Assembly: GCF_001747085.1 (NCBI RefSeq)
Contig: NZ_MDJD01000054.1
Location: 1,054,001 to 1,118,000 of the forward strand
Direction: 5' to 3'
From: Flavivirga aquatica
Lineage (GTDB): Bacteria > Bacteroidota > Bacteroidia > Flavobacteriales > Flavobacteriaceae
Length of the DNA: 64,000 bases
Position 1 is the first letter of the stretch, and each line of letters opens with the position of its first letter. Shown piece after piece: positions 10,770 to 19,272 of the stretch. The notes beneath the pieces were generated by a model, which had not been told where the DNA came from, did no database searches, and saw only the letters and a list, made by a program, of their open reading frames with translations. Made by a program: the position numbers and the translations under genes.

Positions 10770-11183
10770 TCAAATAATAAAGACTTGGTCTAAAACTTGG
10801 ATATTTGTAACCAAATTAGGGGGAGAATAATCTTTATGAGGAATAATTTCCTTTTGTAGGTATTCTAAGAGGTTAGTATATGAGTAAGTATATACTATAA
10901 TAAATCGTTGTTGCTCTAAATCTAAATCATCAAACGAGGACATTTTTAATTCGTCTTGTCCTTTTACAACATCTATTTTATCTTTACAACAGGGTATTTT
11001 TGTGATTTTTTCTAAAGCTATTTCATAAGCTTCCATAGCACATTTCTCTACTTCAGTAAAAATAGATACATCTACTAATACATCGCCACAAAAATGTTTT
11101 TCAATAGTGAAAGACACTGTTGAAAACAAAACAAGTAATGCTAAAATAGCAGAAAAGCCTTTATGTAATAATACTTTAATCAC
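10770..11183 (-). CDS. HYC_CC_PP-type small exported protein
   Basis: A 137-residue protein with an N-terminal hydrophobic helix (about 11-26). It shows the three signatures that name the family: H30-F-C32-G, the adjacent pair C65-C66 (KIPCCKD) and YSPP near residues 119-122. A further cysteine is at C48. The spaced Cys and His residues suggest metal binding in the periplasm or at the membrane. It is the first gene of the metal group on this strand and starts with GTG. No function is established that I know of; the metal role is inferred from residues and neighbours. Confidence 0.75.
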   Translation of the reverse strand: MIKVLLHKGFSAILALLVLFSTVSFTIEKHFCGDVLVDVSIFTEVEKCAMEAYEIALEKITKIPCCKDKIDVVKGQDELKMSSFDDLDLEQQRFIIVYTYSYTNLLEYLQKEIIPHKDYSPPNLVTNIQVLDQVFII

Positions 11184-11240
11184 AAAACAAAAATACTAAA
11201 AATTAAAATCTAAACAGTTTTTTTTATAAATGATTAACAC

Positions 11241-11669
11241 TTATTTGTGAAGTTTATGATAGTAAAAAGCAGGTAATAATAAAATTAAAATAATGGGTTG
11301 AATTAAAAACCTACGTACATTAAAAAACATATAATAATCTTCTTGCCTTGGGTTAATTACAAAATACATATATACTATTAAAAGTAAAGCAAATGCAATA
11401 GTATATATAATTACAGAGAACTTAATAATACTTTTATCTTTAAATACAATATATAAGATAGCTAATGAAGTTATTGTATTTAATACATAACGCAACATTG
11501 TATTGCTTACCAGTTTTATTAACTCTCGTCTGGGACTATCCATGTAGAGATAATCATTTTCAAAAAAAGTTAAATACGGATCGTAAAATAAATCATTTTC
11601 AAAAAACCGGATTAAAACCAATAGTCCGAATAAAATAAAAAGCAATATGTATTTAATCACTTTATGCAT
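11241..11669 (-). CDS. Exosortase F system-associated membrane protein
   Basis: A 142-residue protein with four predicted membrane helices (about 7-23, 58-75, 83-105, 118-136). A conserved aromatic and acidic periplasmic loop follows the first helix (FENDLFYDPYLTFFENDYL). It overlaps the 3' end of xrtF by 8 bp, the usual arrangement for this exosortase partner in flavobacteria. It is thought to work with XrtF, but its biochemical role is not known. Confidence 0.8.
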   Translation of the reverse strand: MHKVIKYILLFILFGLLVLIRFFENDLFYDPYLTFFENDYLYMDSPRRELIKLVSNTMLRYVLNTITSLAILYIVFKDKSIIKFSVIIYTIAFALLLIVYMYFVINPRQEDYYMFFNVRRFLIQPIILILLLPAFYYHKLHK

Positions 11670-12213
11670 TTTTCTTATTCAATTTTGAAAACCTATTCAC
11701 CCAAAAAAACCATAGGAAAAAGACCATACCATAAATAACTATAGGGAAAACAACATTGTGTAATATACTTTCATATTTTGGATAATGATACATTCCCATT
11801 GTTAAAACTACGATACGTAACACATTACCTATATAAATTAAAATACTACCTAAAATAAGATAAATCAAAGTAGCTCTTGCCTTTCCCGAAAAAGCAAGAA
11901 TAAAGGAAATAAACAGGATAATGACACTAAATGCATTACAACCTTCTATAACTCGAACTAAATACCTATTATTAACAATCACTTTTATTGAAGGTTCATC
12001 TGGATGTGGTAAAACCTCTGCTCTATAACCAATAATATTAAGCAAAGCTTCTACCTGTTTAGAAACCATATGTGTTACATAATCGGGATAAAATTTAACT
12101 CCATTAGAGTATTGCAAATACAACTTATATAAAATTGATAATATTATGTACACTAATAAAAACGTAAGTATAAATTTTATTACCGACTTGTATTTTATAA
12201 AGAGTTCTTTCAA
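11662..12213 (-). CDS. xrtF: Exosortase family protein XrtF
   Basis: Exosortases are membrane transpeptidases that cut and transfer proteins bearing a C-terminal sorting signal. This 183-residue protein has several membrane helices and the catalytic set Cys92 (EGCNAF), Arg133 (NVLRIVVL) and His152 (LHNVVF). The size suits the short F-type. The start is TTG, with a weak upstream context. It overlaps its partner gene by 8 bp. I saw no PEP-CTERM-like substrate in the window. Confidence 0.88.
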   Translation of the reverse strand: MKELFIKYKSVIKFILTFLLVYIILSILYKLYLQYSNGVKFYPDYVTHMVSKQVEALLNIIGYRAEVLPHPDEPSIKVIVNNRYLVRVIEGCNAFSVIILFISFILAFSGKARATLIYLILGSILIYIGNVLRIVVLTMGMYHYPKYESILHNVVFPIVIYGMVFFLWFFWVNRFSKLNKKNA

Positions 12214-12323
12214 TTATTTTACAAATATTTTTTGTTTCCTAAAAAAGGAAATCTGTTAAAATTATTAAAACCGAATATCGAAATTACACCTTTTTAAATA
12301 CTTTTACCAAAACTTTTAAATTT

Positions 12324-12779
12324 ATGATTTTCGAGGAACTAAAACCCCAAATAGAAACTATTGTTCTTAATACTAAAAAAACAGTTAACGAACGCCTTTT
12401 AAACATTTGTGAATTATTAGAAACAAATATAAAGTATTATAATTGGGTTGGTTTTTATTTTAGAAATGGAAACAAAGAAGAATTACTCTTAGGACCATAT
12501 GTTGGAGCGCCAACCGACCACACAGTGATTCCTTTTGGAAAAGGTATTTGCGGACAGGTGGCTGTAAATAATGAAAACTTCATTGTACCTGATGTCACTG
12601 CTCAAGATAACTATATAGCTTGTAGCATTACTGTTAAAGCTGAAATTGTGGTGCCCATTTTTGTTAATGGCAAAAATATTGGACAAATTGATATCGACTC
12701 TAATACTCCAAATCCTTTTAGTAAAGCAGATGAACATTTTTTAGAATTTATATGTAAAAAAATAGCAGAGATATTATAA
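12324..12779 (+). CDS. GAF-domain protein, free-methionine-(R)-sulfoxide reductase type
   Basis: A 151-residue single GAF domain. The family reduces free methionine-R-sulfoxide with thioredoxin, protecting the cytoplasm from oxidation. It keeps the GKGICG and IACS cysteines that correspond to two of the three family cysteines. The first one, which in the Escherichia coli enzyme lies in the segment just before GxGxCG, is absent (PTDHTVIPFG here). The strands ending in QIDIDSN match the family. The gene is monocistronic, running against the beta-helix gene and ending in its own terminator. Activity is likely but the missing cysteine leaves doubt. Confidence 0.85.
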   Translation: MIFEELKPQIETIVLNTKKTVNERLLNICELLETNIKYYNWVGFYFRNGNKEELLLGPYVGAPTDHTVIPFGKGICGQVAVNNENFIVPDVTAQDNYIACSITVKAEIVVPIFVNGKNIGQIDIDSNTPNPFSKADEHFLEFICKKIAEIL

Positions 12780-12800
12780 AGTATCTTAAATCATTTTAAA

Positions 12801-12836
12801 CAAAAAAACCTTTGTAGAAATACAAAGGTTTTTTTG
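12801..12836. terminator. Terminator between convergent genes
   Basis: AAAAAACCTTTGTA and TACAAAGGTTTTTT form a 14-bp perfect stem with a GAAA tetraloop. A and T runs on both sides allow it to end the GAF gene and the minus-strand secreted-protein gene. Confidence 0.92.
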
Positions 12837-12871
12837 TTTAAAAGAAGTATTAATTATTTTAATTTGTTAAT

Positions 12872-15649
12872 CTAATCTACTAGCAATTTAGATTGAACTG
12901 TAGCTTTACCTTCTCCAGAAATTGAAACTAAATATAATCCAGAAGCAAAATGTGTTAATTCAATTGAAATTTCATCATTTGCTACTTGTTTATGAAACAA
13001 TGTTTTACCTGTAAGGTTACTAATTCTAATAACATCTCCAGTTGTTAAACCTTCTATATTCACCTTATCTCTTGATGGATTAGGGAACAATAAAATAGAA
13101 TTTTCTTGTTCATTAATCTCATCAACAGATAATCTTGCAGTATTATCAACCAAAACTATTTTCCATTTCTGATTTACATTACTCTTATGATAAGTGTGAG
13201 TAATCACATTTGTATTTAATTGCCCAAAATTACGATCTAGACCTTGCCCTAAACAATGAGCAGGTTTTAAACCATAGATAGCGTTCCCATTTTTAACAAC
13301 TTTCCATTTTTGATGATCTCCACGTACTTCGTCATATGTAGACACCTGCTCTCCATCTTTACACGCTGCAAAAGGAACTTCTAAAAATCTTTGAGTTCGT
13401 TTATTTTTAATTGTATAAATATTATCTCCCAAGTGCTTAAAAATCCATTGTTGCTCATTTTTTCCACTTGGGTTAACCATATATGCATCATGATTATTCT
13501 TATTTTCAACCGATCTTAATCGTTGGTTAGAGGTCGTTGATGTTAAAAAATACAAATCATTATCAATCAATTGATCTGTTGGTGTTGGATCTGGATCTGG
13601 AGTTCCTCCTTGCCCTTTTAATAATGCTAACGAAGTATATGGCTGCAACGTAACACTTCCTGTATAAGAGACATTTTTAGCATCTACATAATTAGTACTC
13701 CCTAAATTTATCTGTTTTACACTACCCGTATTATTAACCTCAAACCTAATAATAGAGTTTGGGTTTACCGAAGCGTTAAACTTAACAGGCGCATTAACAC
13801 CTTTCTTCTCATAATTTGGATATGTAGATTTAAACTCCGATAAAACATATGAGTTTTCACGTCTACCTACTCGAATACTTATTTCTTTACCACCATTAAA
13901 AGGTTGGCAGTAATAATTATTATTTACTTCACCTAAAAAAGTATTAAATCCAGATTCGGTAATTTGATTGGTATACCTAGCACAAACTTGAGATGATTTT
14001 CTATTAAAGAAAATATTTCTTAAAACTTTATTATCAGTTGCTTTTGCTGTATTTCCTCCTGCTGCAAAACTATTTGGATATGTAGATAGAACTAAGCCAA
14101 TACTACAGTTATAAACGGTATTATCTCTAATAGTGCTTTTGCTAGATAGGTTAGCCATTAAGCCCCAACCTACAACATTATAAACTGTGTTTTTGTAAAT
14201 CAATTGGTTTTGCGAATCGTTATCAATATAAATACCAGCAGTTTTAACACCTCTACCAGCAGGAATCCCTCTTATTGCTCCAGGAGAATCATGAACAATA
14301 TTTCCATGAATTCTATTATTAGCATCATGAGTTCCAACAGTATAAATACCTCCTCCATCATCTTTTGTATAACAGTAATCCTGAATATCGTTATATCTTA
14401 TTTTGAAATTTCCTCCACTAAAATTTAAAGCGTGATACCCTATTTTATTTAATGTGTTTTTTTCTATAATATTTTCCGATGCTCCAGAACGGCTAATAAA
14501 TCGAACACCAGTATATCCAATAAAACTTCGTGCCCCCATTCCTGAACGCATTCCTATATTTGTTATTTTGTTATTAGAGAAATTAAGGCCACTACATCCC
14601 TCTAACCTCATACCAACATTATTACTTTCATTTATCGTGTTATTTGTAAATGTTATATTAGTTAAGGTGAAACCTAAAATCAAATAATTATTACCATTGT
14701 AAAAATAGCACCCAGAAACATTTACATTTTGTGCACCACTTAACGCAAAAGTACTAGATAAACTACCTTCAAATCTTAAATCTTCTATATTAATATACTT
14801 CGCATTATTAATAGCAATTGTATTTTCACTGTTTGGCACCTCAACACTTAAACCATTAGGATTTGTATTACTGTATAAGTATAATACTCCAGTATTAATA
14901 TCATGAGCCCATTCACCATTAAGATCCAATGCTTTAACATGGTTCTGAAAAAAATAACCAAAATTATCTTCAATTTTATTTTCAAAATTATCACCAGGCT
15001 TCTCTAAACTAAAATTCACCGTATTTCCTGAGTGTGATATTATGGTTTCAACCTTTACATTATCATCTGTAGTTCTAATAACTATTTCTCCACCTTTAAA
15101 TCTATTCGCTGCATAAGGTAAACCTGAAGATTCAGAAATTGATCTGTTGTTTTGCGCATGACTATTTATAGTTCTATACCCTCCGTTTGCTGCCGATGTA
15201 TTTGGCTCTCGACCAATTTGTTGAGCTTTATTATTTAAAAATAATGAAGGCGTTCTACTATTATTAATCTTGGGTAAATTTGCTTTCCAAATATTTCCAC
15301 TATGCAACCTCCAATTATTTATTTTTCGAGAAGCCCTAATTACTGGTCGATCTCCAGAACCATATGATTTTAAAACAATAGGCTGAGCTGCTGTACCGCT
15401 TTTCCCTTTAAAATCAAGAGTACCATAAAAAATATCTCCACGTTTAAAATTAATAATATCTCCAGCTTGAAAAGATCTTTTATTACTATTTACTTTCGTT
15501 AACGTTTTCCACGCAGTAGCAGGTGAGGTTCCATTATTTGAATCGTTACCAGATGAGCTCACGTAATATTTTTTTTGCGAGTAGCCTGAGCCGGTAAAAA
15601 AGACTACTAACAAGAGTGATAAAATTGTTTTAAATAATTTTTTTTTCAT
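12872..15649 (-). CDS. Secreted right-handed beta-helix protein with ricin-type domain and T9SS sorting domain
   Basis: A 925-residue exported protein. The signal peptide covers about 1-24. A YYVSSSGNDSNNGTS start and many short N-rich coils (about 280-600) form a pectate-lyase-like parallel beta-helix, a fold of polysaccharide lyases and epimerases. A ricin-type carbohydrate-binding trefoil follows (about 695-835), with QxW-like repeats (QQWIFK, QKWKVV, QKWKIV). The last 75 residues are a type A T9SS sorting domain (LLFPNPSRDKVNIEG). It is a single gene with a long 5' region. It probably attacks an algal or animal polysaccharide; the substrate cannot be read from sequence. Confidence 0.88.
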   Translation of the reverse strand: MKKKLFKTILSLLLVVFFTGSGYSQKKYYVSSSGNDSNNGTSPATAWKTLTKVNSNKRSFQAGDIINFKRGDIFYGTLDFKGKSGTAAQPIVLKSYGSGDRPVIRASRKINNWRLHSGNIWKANLPKINNSRTPSLFLNNKAQQIGREPNTSAANGGYRTINSHAQNNRSISESSGLPYAANRFKGGEIVIRTTDDNVKVETIISHSGNTVNFSLEKPGDNFENKIEDNFGYFFQNHVKALDLNGEWAHDINTGVLYLYSNTNPNGLSVEVPNSENTIAINNAKYINIEDLRFEGSLSSTFALSGAQNVNVSGCYFYNGNNYLILGFTLTNITFTNNTINESNNVGMRLEGCSGLNFSNNKITNIGMRSGMGARSFIGYTGVRFISRSGASENIIEKNTLNKIGYHALNFSGGNFKIRYNDIQDYCYTKDDGGGIYTVGTHDANNRIHGNIVHDSPGAIRGIPAGRGVKTAGIYIDNDSQNQLIYKNTVYNVVGWGLMANLSSKSTIRDNTVYNCSIGLVLSTYPNSFAAGGNTAKATDNKVLRNIFFNRKSSQVCARYTNQITESGFNTFLGEVNNNYYCQPFNGGKEISIRVGRRENSYVLSEFKSTYPNYEKKGVNAPVKFNASVNPNSIIRFEVNNTGSVKQINLGSTNYVDAKNVSYTGSVTLQPYTSLALLKGQGGTPDPDPTPTDQLIDNDLYFLTSTTSNQRLRSVENKNNHDAYMVNPSGKNEQQWIFKHLGDNIYTIKNKRTQRFLEVPFAACKDGEQVSTYDEVRGDHQKWKVVKNGNAIYGLKPAHCLGQGLDRNFGQLNTNVITHTYHKSNVNQKWKIVLVDNTARLSVDEINEQENSILLFPNPSRDKVNIEGLTTGDVIRISNLTGKTLFHKQVANDEISIELTHFASGLYLVSISGEGKATVQSKLLVD

Positions 15650-15958
15650 AGTTAATGATTTTTGTTATTAAAAATTTTGGGTTTTAGTTCATCTATTTAT
15701 ATAACCATTTTATTTTCAAACGATTATCTTTATGATTAAAGAAATAACTTACTTATTTATTTATACGAATAAATACGCAAAATAGATCTTTTGTATTAAA
15801 TAATTATGTGAATAAATTTCATATTAATTTAAAATATTAAAACTTAGCATAAAGAAGTCTTAAAGCTTTTAAAGTTAACACTTAGTAAAGCTATTCAATT
15901 AAGTTAAAATCTTATGAATAAATTTAAAAGTTACACTCTCTTTTTTAATCAAAATAGC

Positions 15959-15966
15959 TACTTTTG
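15959..15966 (+). promoter_or_regulatory. Promoter -7 box of purH (TACTTTTG)
   Basis: The sequence matches the Bacteroidota TAnnTTTG consensus and continues as CA. No good TTG box lies 17-23 bp upstream (a T-rich tract is there instead). The start point would be near 15972, leaving about 86 bases before purH. Confidence 0.55.
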
Positions 15967-16008
15967 CATTTTATAAAAATCACGTATTTAATTTTAACTT
16001 AAAATAAC

Positions 16009-16047
16009 ATGAAACCCTCATTTTCAAAACAATGGGAGTTTCAATAA
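16009..16047 (+). CDS. 12-codon leader peptide before purH (MKPSFSKQWEFQ)
   Basis: ATG at 16009 opens a frame of 12 codons ending in TAA at 16045-16047, 10 bases before the purH start. A 12-bp stem (16011-16022 with 16031-16042, one mismatch and one G-T pair) lies almost wholly inside this frame. Ribosomes translating the peptide would melt it. This is how leader-peptide control looks, but no terminator T-run follows, so it would act on purH translation rather than as a classical attenuator. Confidence 0.45.
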   Translation: MKPSFSKQWEFQ

Positions 16048-16057
16048 CTGAACATCA

Positions 16058-17590
16058 ATGAGCAACGAAAAAACCATTAAATCGGCATTAATATCTGTAT
16101 TTAGTAAAGACGGCTTAGAACCTATTGTAAAAAAACTAAACGAACAAGGAGTTACTATTTACTCTACTGGAGGTACTGAAAAATTTATAAATGATTTAGG
16201 TATTGATGTTGTTCCTGTTGAAGATGTTACTTCATACCCTTCAATTCTTGGTGGTCGTGTAAAAACGTTACACCCTAAAGTATTTGGTGGAATTTTAAAC
16301 AGACAAAACCATTCTGGTGATGTTGCTGAATTAGCTGAATATAATATTCCACAAATAGATGTGGTTATTGTTGATTTATATCCTTTTGAAAAAACAGTAG
16401 CATCTGGTGCTAGCACTCAAGATATTATTGAAAAAATTGATATTGGTGGTATTTCTTTAATTCGTGCAGCTGCAAAAAATTATGCAGATGTTATTTGTGT
16501 GTCTTCAGTCAATGATTATGCTGAATTTTTAGATGTTATTTCTGAAAATAACGGTAGCATATCTGAAGAAAATAGAAAACGTTTTGCTGGAAAAGCTTTT
16601 AATGTATCCTCACATTACGATACAGCTATTTTTAATTACTTTAATCAAAATCATGATGAAACTGTATTAAAAATTAGTGAAACTAATGGTAAAGTATTAC
16701 GTTACGGCGAAAACCCACACCAAAAAGGTTTTTTCTTTGGAAACTTTGATGAATTGTTCACAAAACTTCATGGAAAAGAATTAAGTTACAACAATCTACT
16801 TGATGTTGATGCTGCGGTTAACTTAATGAATGAGTTTAAAAACGATGCTCCTACATTTGCTATTCTTAAACACAATAATGCTTGTGGATTAGCACAACGC
16901 GACAATTTACACCAAGCCTATGTGGATGCTTTAGCTGGTGATCCTGTTTCTGCTTTTGGTGGCGTATTAATTAGCAATAAAGAAATCGACCTAGCAACTG
17001 CAGAAGAAATTCATAAACTTTTCTGTGAAGTAGTAATTGCTCCTTCGTTTGCTCCAGAAGCATTAGAATTATTGAAAGGAAAAAAGAACAGGATTTTATT
17101 AGTAATTCATGATATTGAATTACCAAAAATGAATGTTAGAAGTTGTTTAAATGGTGTTTTACTTCAAGATAGAAATAATATTACAGATACTGCTGAAGGA
17201 CTAAAGAATGTTACAAATACTGCTCCAACAACAAGCGAAATAGAAGATTTAATTTTTGCTTCAAAAATTTGTAAACACACAAAATCCAACACTATTGTTT
17301 TAACCAAAAACAAACAGTTATGTGCTAGCGGGACAGGACAAACAAGTCGTGTAGATGCCTTACAACAAGCAATACATAAAGCAGAATCTTTTAATTTCGA
17401 TTTAAATGGTGCTGCTATGGCAAGTGATGCTTTTTTCCCATTTCCTGACTGTGTAGAAATAGCTAATAAAGCTGGTATTAAAGCTGTTATTCAACCAGGT
17501 GGATCTATAAAAGATCAATTAAGTATTGATTATTGTAATGAAAATAATGTTGCTATGGTAATGACAGGAACGCGTCATTTCAAACATTAA
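16058..17590 (+). CDS. purH: Bifunctional AICAR transformylase / IMP cyclohydrolase
   Basis: PurH makes the last two steps of IMP synthesis: formylation of AICAR with 10-formyl-tetrahydrofolate, then ring closure. The 510-residue protein has the N-terminal methylglyoxal-synthase-like cyclohydrolase domain (about 1-195; YSTGGT, GGRVKTLHPK) and the transformylase domain (about 200-510; LRYGENPHQ, KHNNACG, DAFFPFPD). It is a single gene with its own leader and terminator. Mid-domain segment KGKKNRILLV is typical of the shorter Bacteroidota form. Confidence 0.97.
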   Translation: MSNEKTIKSALISVFSKDGLEPIVKKLNEQGVTIYSTGGTEKFINDLGIDVVPVEDVTSYPSILGGRVKTLHPKVFGGILNRQNHSGDVAELAEYNIPQIDVVIVDLYPFEKTVASGASTQDIIEKIDIGGISLIRAAAKNYADVICVSSVNDYAEFLDVISENNGSISEENRKRFAGKAFNVSSHYDTAIFNYFNQNHDETVLKISETNGKVLRYGENPHQKGFFFGNFDELFTKLHGKELSYNNLLDVDAAVNLMNEFKNDAPTFAILKHNNACGLAQRDNLHQAYVDALAGDPVSAFGGVLISNKEIDLATAEEIHKLFCEVVIAPSFAPEALELLKGKKNRILLVIHDIELPKMNVRSCLNGVLLQDRNNITDTAEGLKNVTNTAPTTSEIEDLIFASKICKHTKSNTIVLTKNKQLCASGTGQTSRVDALQQAIHKAESFNFDLNGAAMASDAFFPFPDCVEIANKAGIKAVIQPGGSIKDQLSIDYCNENNVAMVMTGTRHFKH

Positions 17591-17610
17591 AACAACAAAA
17601 ACATATTTTA

Positions 17611-17640
17611 AAAAAGAGCACTGTAACGGTGCTCTTTTCT
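17611..17640 (+). terminator. Rho-independent terminator after purH
   Basis: AAAAGAGCAC pairs with GTGCTCTTTT across a short loop and is followed by T-rich sequence. Confidence 0.88.
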
Positions 17641-18359
17641 TTTAAAATAAATTTATATGGTTAACCAACTCCCTAGCTAGTTATAATATCAAATTTTATA
17701 TCAAACTAAAACCTCTTATAACAACCTAGTTCGATACCTATGTTTCTACAACTAAAGAGGTCTCCCTTTTAAAATGGTTCATTAAAAAACTGATTTACTT
17801 TTTTCGATTCACCTATACTTTAAATCTATTCAAAGCTCAACTTTTATCATTTTAAAACTCTTTATTATATAGAAACTAACTGAACCAAACGATATATTAA
17901 GAGTATTAATTGAAGTACAACAGCTAATATAATCAAGCACATAAAGTACTCTGTTACAGTTTTTCGGGTTTTGATTATGGACATTTTAAATTTATCTTTT
18001 GGTTTGTTTTTGTTAGTAAAGTTTTTTTCAGAATACATTTTTACATTATTAAAGCGTTCTGTATTATTCTTATCTTATTTCTGAATAAATCTACTAATAA
18101 CCAACCTGTTATTTAAAAAAATGAGCATAAGGCAGGTATTCTTAGTCACAAGAGAGGTAAAATAAAACACATAAACACATCCTTGATCTATTTCCTACAA
18201 AAACTCCAACATAAAAACCTATTAAATAGATAGATAACATCAATTTTTAACATAAAAATATAAGCCAAGAATCTACCAAGAAAACCACAAAATCAGCTTT
18301 ATTTATAACCTCTTTTATTCTGAAAAAAGAACGCTTATTACAAAAACTTAACCCTACAT
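17641..18359. other. Long low-coding spacer between purH and the response regulator
   Basis: About 720 bp without a conventional gene. It is AT-rich with scattered short inverted repeats, none strong. The only coding signal is a 39-codon minus-strand frame with a hydrophobic helix, listed separately. No tRNA-like or structured RNA pattern was found. Confidence 0.65.
17865..17984 (-). CDS. Possible 39-residue single-span membrane protein
   Basis: ATG at 17984-17982 opens a frame ending in TAA at 17867-17865. The product has a short basic N-terminus (MSIIKTRKTVTEYF) and one strongly hydrophobic helix of about 20 residues (about 16-32), ending in RLVQLVSI. That is a sound layout for a small membrane protein. 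It sits alone in an otherwise empty spacer. There is no recognisable ribosome site or promoter box, so it may be chance. Confidence 0.4.
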   Translation of the reverse strand: MSIIKTRKTVTEYFMCLIILAVVLQLILLIYRLVQLVSI

Positions 18360-19106
18360 TTATTTTAAAGTGCGTATCTTTTTTAAGATATCTTTATAAG
18401 TATCACTTAATGTTGCCTTGTAGTTTCCAGATAAGATAATGAGATTATCTGCTGGAATAATTTCTATGATTTTTTCTGTATTTACAATATAATTTCTATG
18501 CGTTCTACAGAACATAGCATCGTCTAACAATTTCAAGATTTTTGTCAACGATATAAGGATCACAAATTTTTCTTTTTCTGTTATTATATTACAGTATTTC
18601 TCTTCTACTTCTATATATATAATATCTGTAATTAGAACCTTTTTTAAAGATTTTCCTTTTTTTATAAATAAGTATTCTGCACTAATAATAGTATCTTCTT
18701 CTTCACTTAAAAACACATTGGGTTGTGCATAAAATTTTTCCACAGCCATTTCTAAAGCATAAAGAATTTCTAATTCATTAAAAGGCTTCATTAAATAACT
18801 AAAAGGCTGTGTTACTTTAGCTCTTTCAAATATTTGTCGATCTGTAGAACTGGTTAAAAACACAAATGGCTTTGATGGATTTGGACTAACACTTATTGTT
18901 TCTGCAAAAGAGATACCATCTGGGTTACCATTTAAAAAAATATCAATGATGGTAATATCAACTGCATTATGATAAAATAACTCTAATGCTTCTTTAAAAC
19001 TAGTAGCAACTCCAACAACATTGTAATTATTAGTTTGAAGTACTTTTATTAGGGCATCACTTTCAGAAGGTGTATCTTCAATAATAAGTACATTTACTTT
19101 ATCCAT
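18360..19106 (-). CDS. LytTR-family response regulator
   Basis: A 248-residue two-component regulator. The receiver domain (about 4-125) has the acidic pair E10-D11, the phospho-acceptor Asp55 (ITIIDIF) and the conserved Lys in LMKPFNE. The C-terminal LytTR DNA-binding domain (about 145-245) shows the family signature FCRTHRNYIVN. It lies 166 bp downstream of a sensor kinase gene on the same strand, its likely partner. Target genes are unknown. Confidence 0.93.
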   Translation of the reverse strand: MDKVNVLIIEDTPSESDALIKVLQTNNYNVVGVATSFKEALELFYHNAVDITIIDIFLNGNPDGISFAETISVSPNPSKPFVFLTSSTDRQIFERAKVTQPFSYLMKPFNELEILYALEMAVEKFYAQPNVFLSEEEDTIISAEYLFIKKGKSLKKVLITDIIYIEVEEKYCNIITEKEKFVILISLTKILKLLDDAMFCRTHRNYIVNTEKIIEIIPADNLIILSGNYKATLSDTYKDILKKIRTLK

Positions 19107-19183
19107 TTAATACTATTTTAGGTAAATATACAATCATTTTTGTACCTCAGCAATTGTAAAGATTATGTCGTCCAATGTTTTTA

Positions 19184-19272
19184 CGTCACTACGAAGTGGT
19201 ATAACTTGGCAATTTGTTTACTTATAGTTACTTCTCATGAGATTAATTCAGTCGTTATTACCTCGTAATGAC
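19184..19272. repeat. Palindromic interspersed repeat of the flavobacterial CGTCATTGCGAG kind (degenerate)
   Basis: The ends GTCACTACGAAG (19185-19196) and CCTCGTAATGAC (19261-19272) are inverted copies matching at 10 of 12 positions. Inside are GGCAATTTG and TCATGAGATTAATTCAGTCG tracts. I recall similar CGTCATTGCGAG...CTCGTAATGAC palindromes as common dispersed repeats in flavobacterial genomes. It ends exactly before the kinase stop codon, between kinase and regulator genes. Confidence 0.5.

Larger units (their letters stand above)
15650..16057. other. Divergent intergenic region, secreted protein gene / purH
   Basis: A 408-bp AT-rich spacer serving two divergent genes. The purH side holds a TAnnTTTG box and a leader peptide with stem-loop, both listed below. 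I see no clear promoter box for the minus-strand gene. Confidence 0.7.

Noticed and set aside
11188-11195. -7 box (TATTTTTG) for the HYC_CC_PP gene
   Set aside because: It lies so close to the GTG start that transcription would begin at or after it; could be chance in AT-rich sequence.
17640-18359. tRNA or other structured RNA in the long spacer
   Set aside because: No acceptor stem or T-loop pattern and only weak short inverted repeats.
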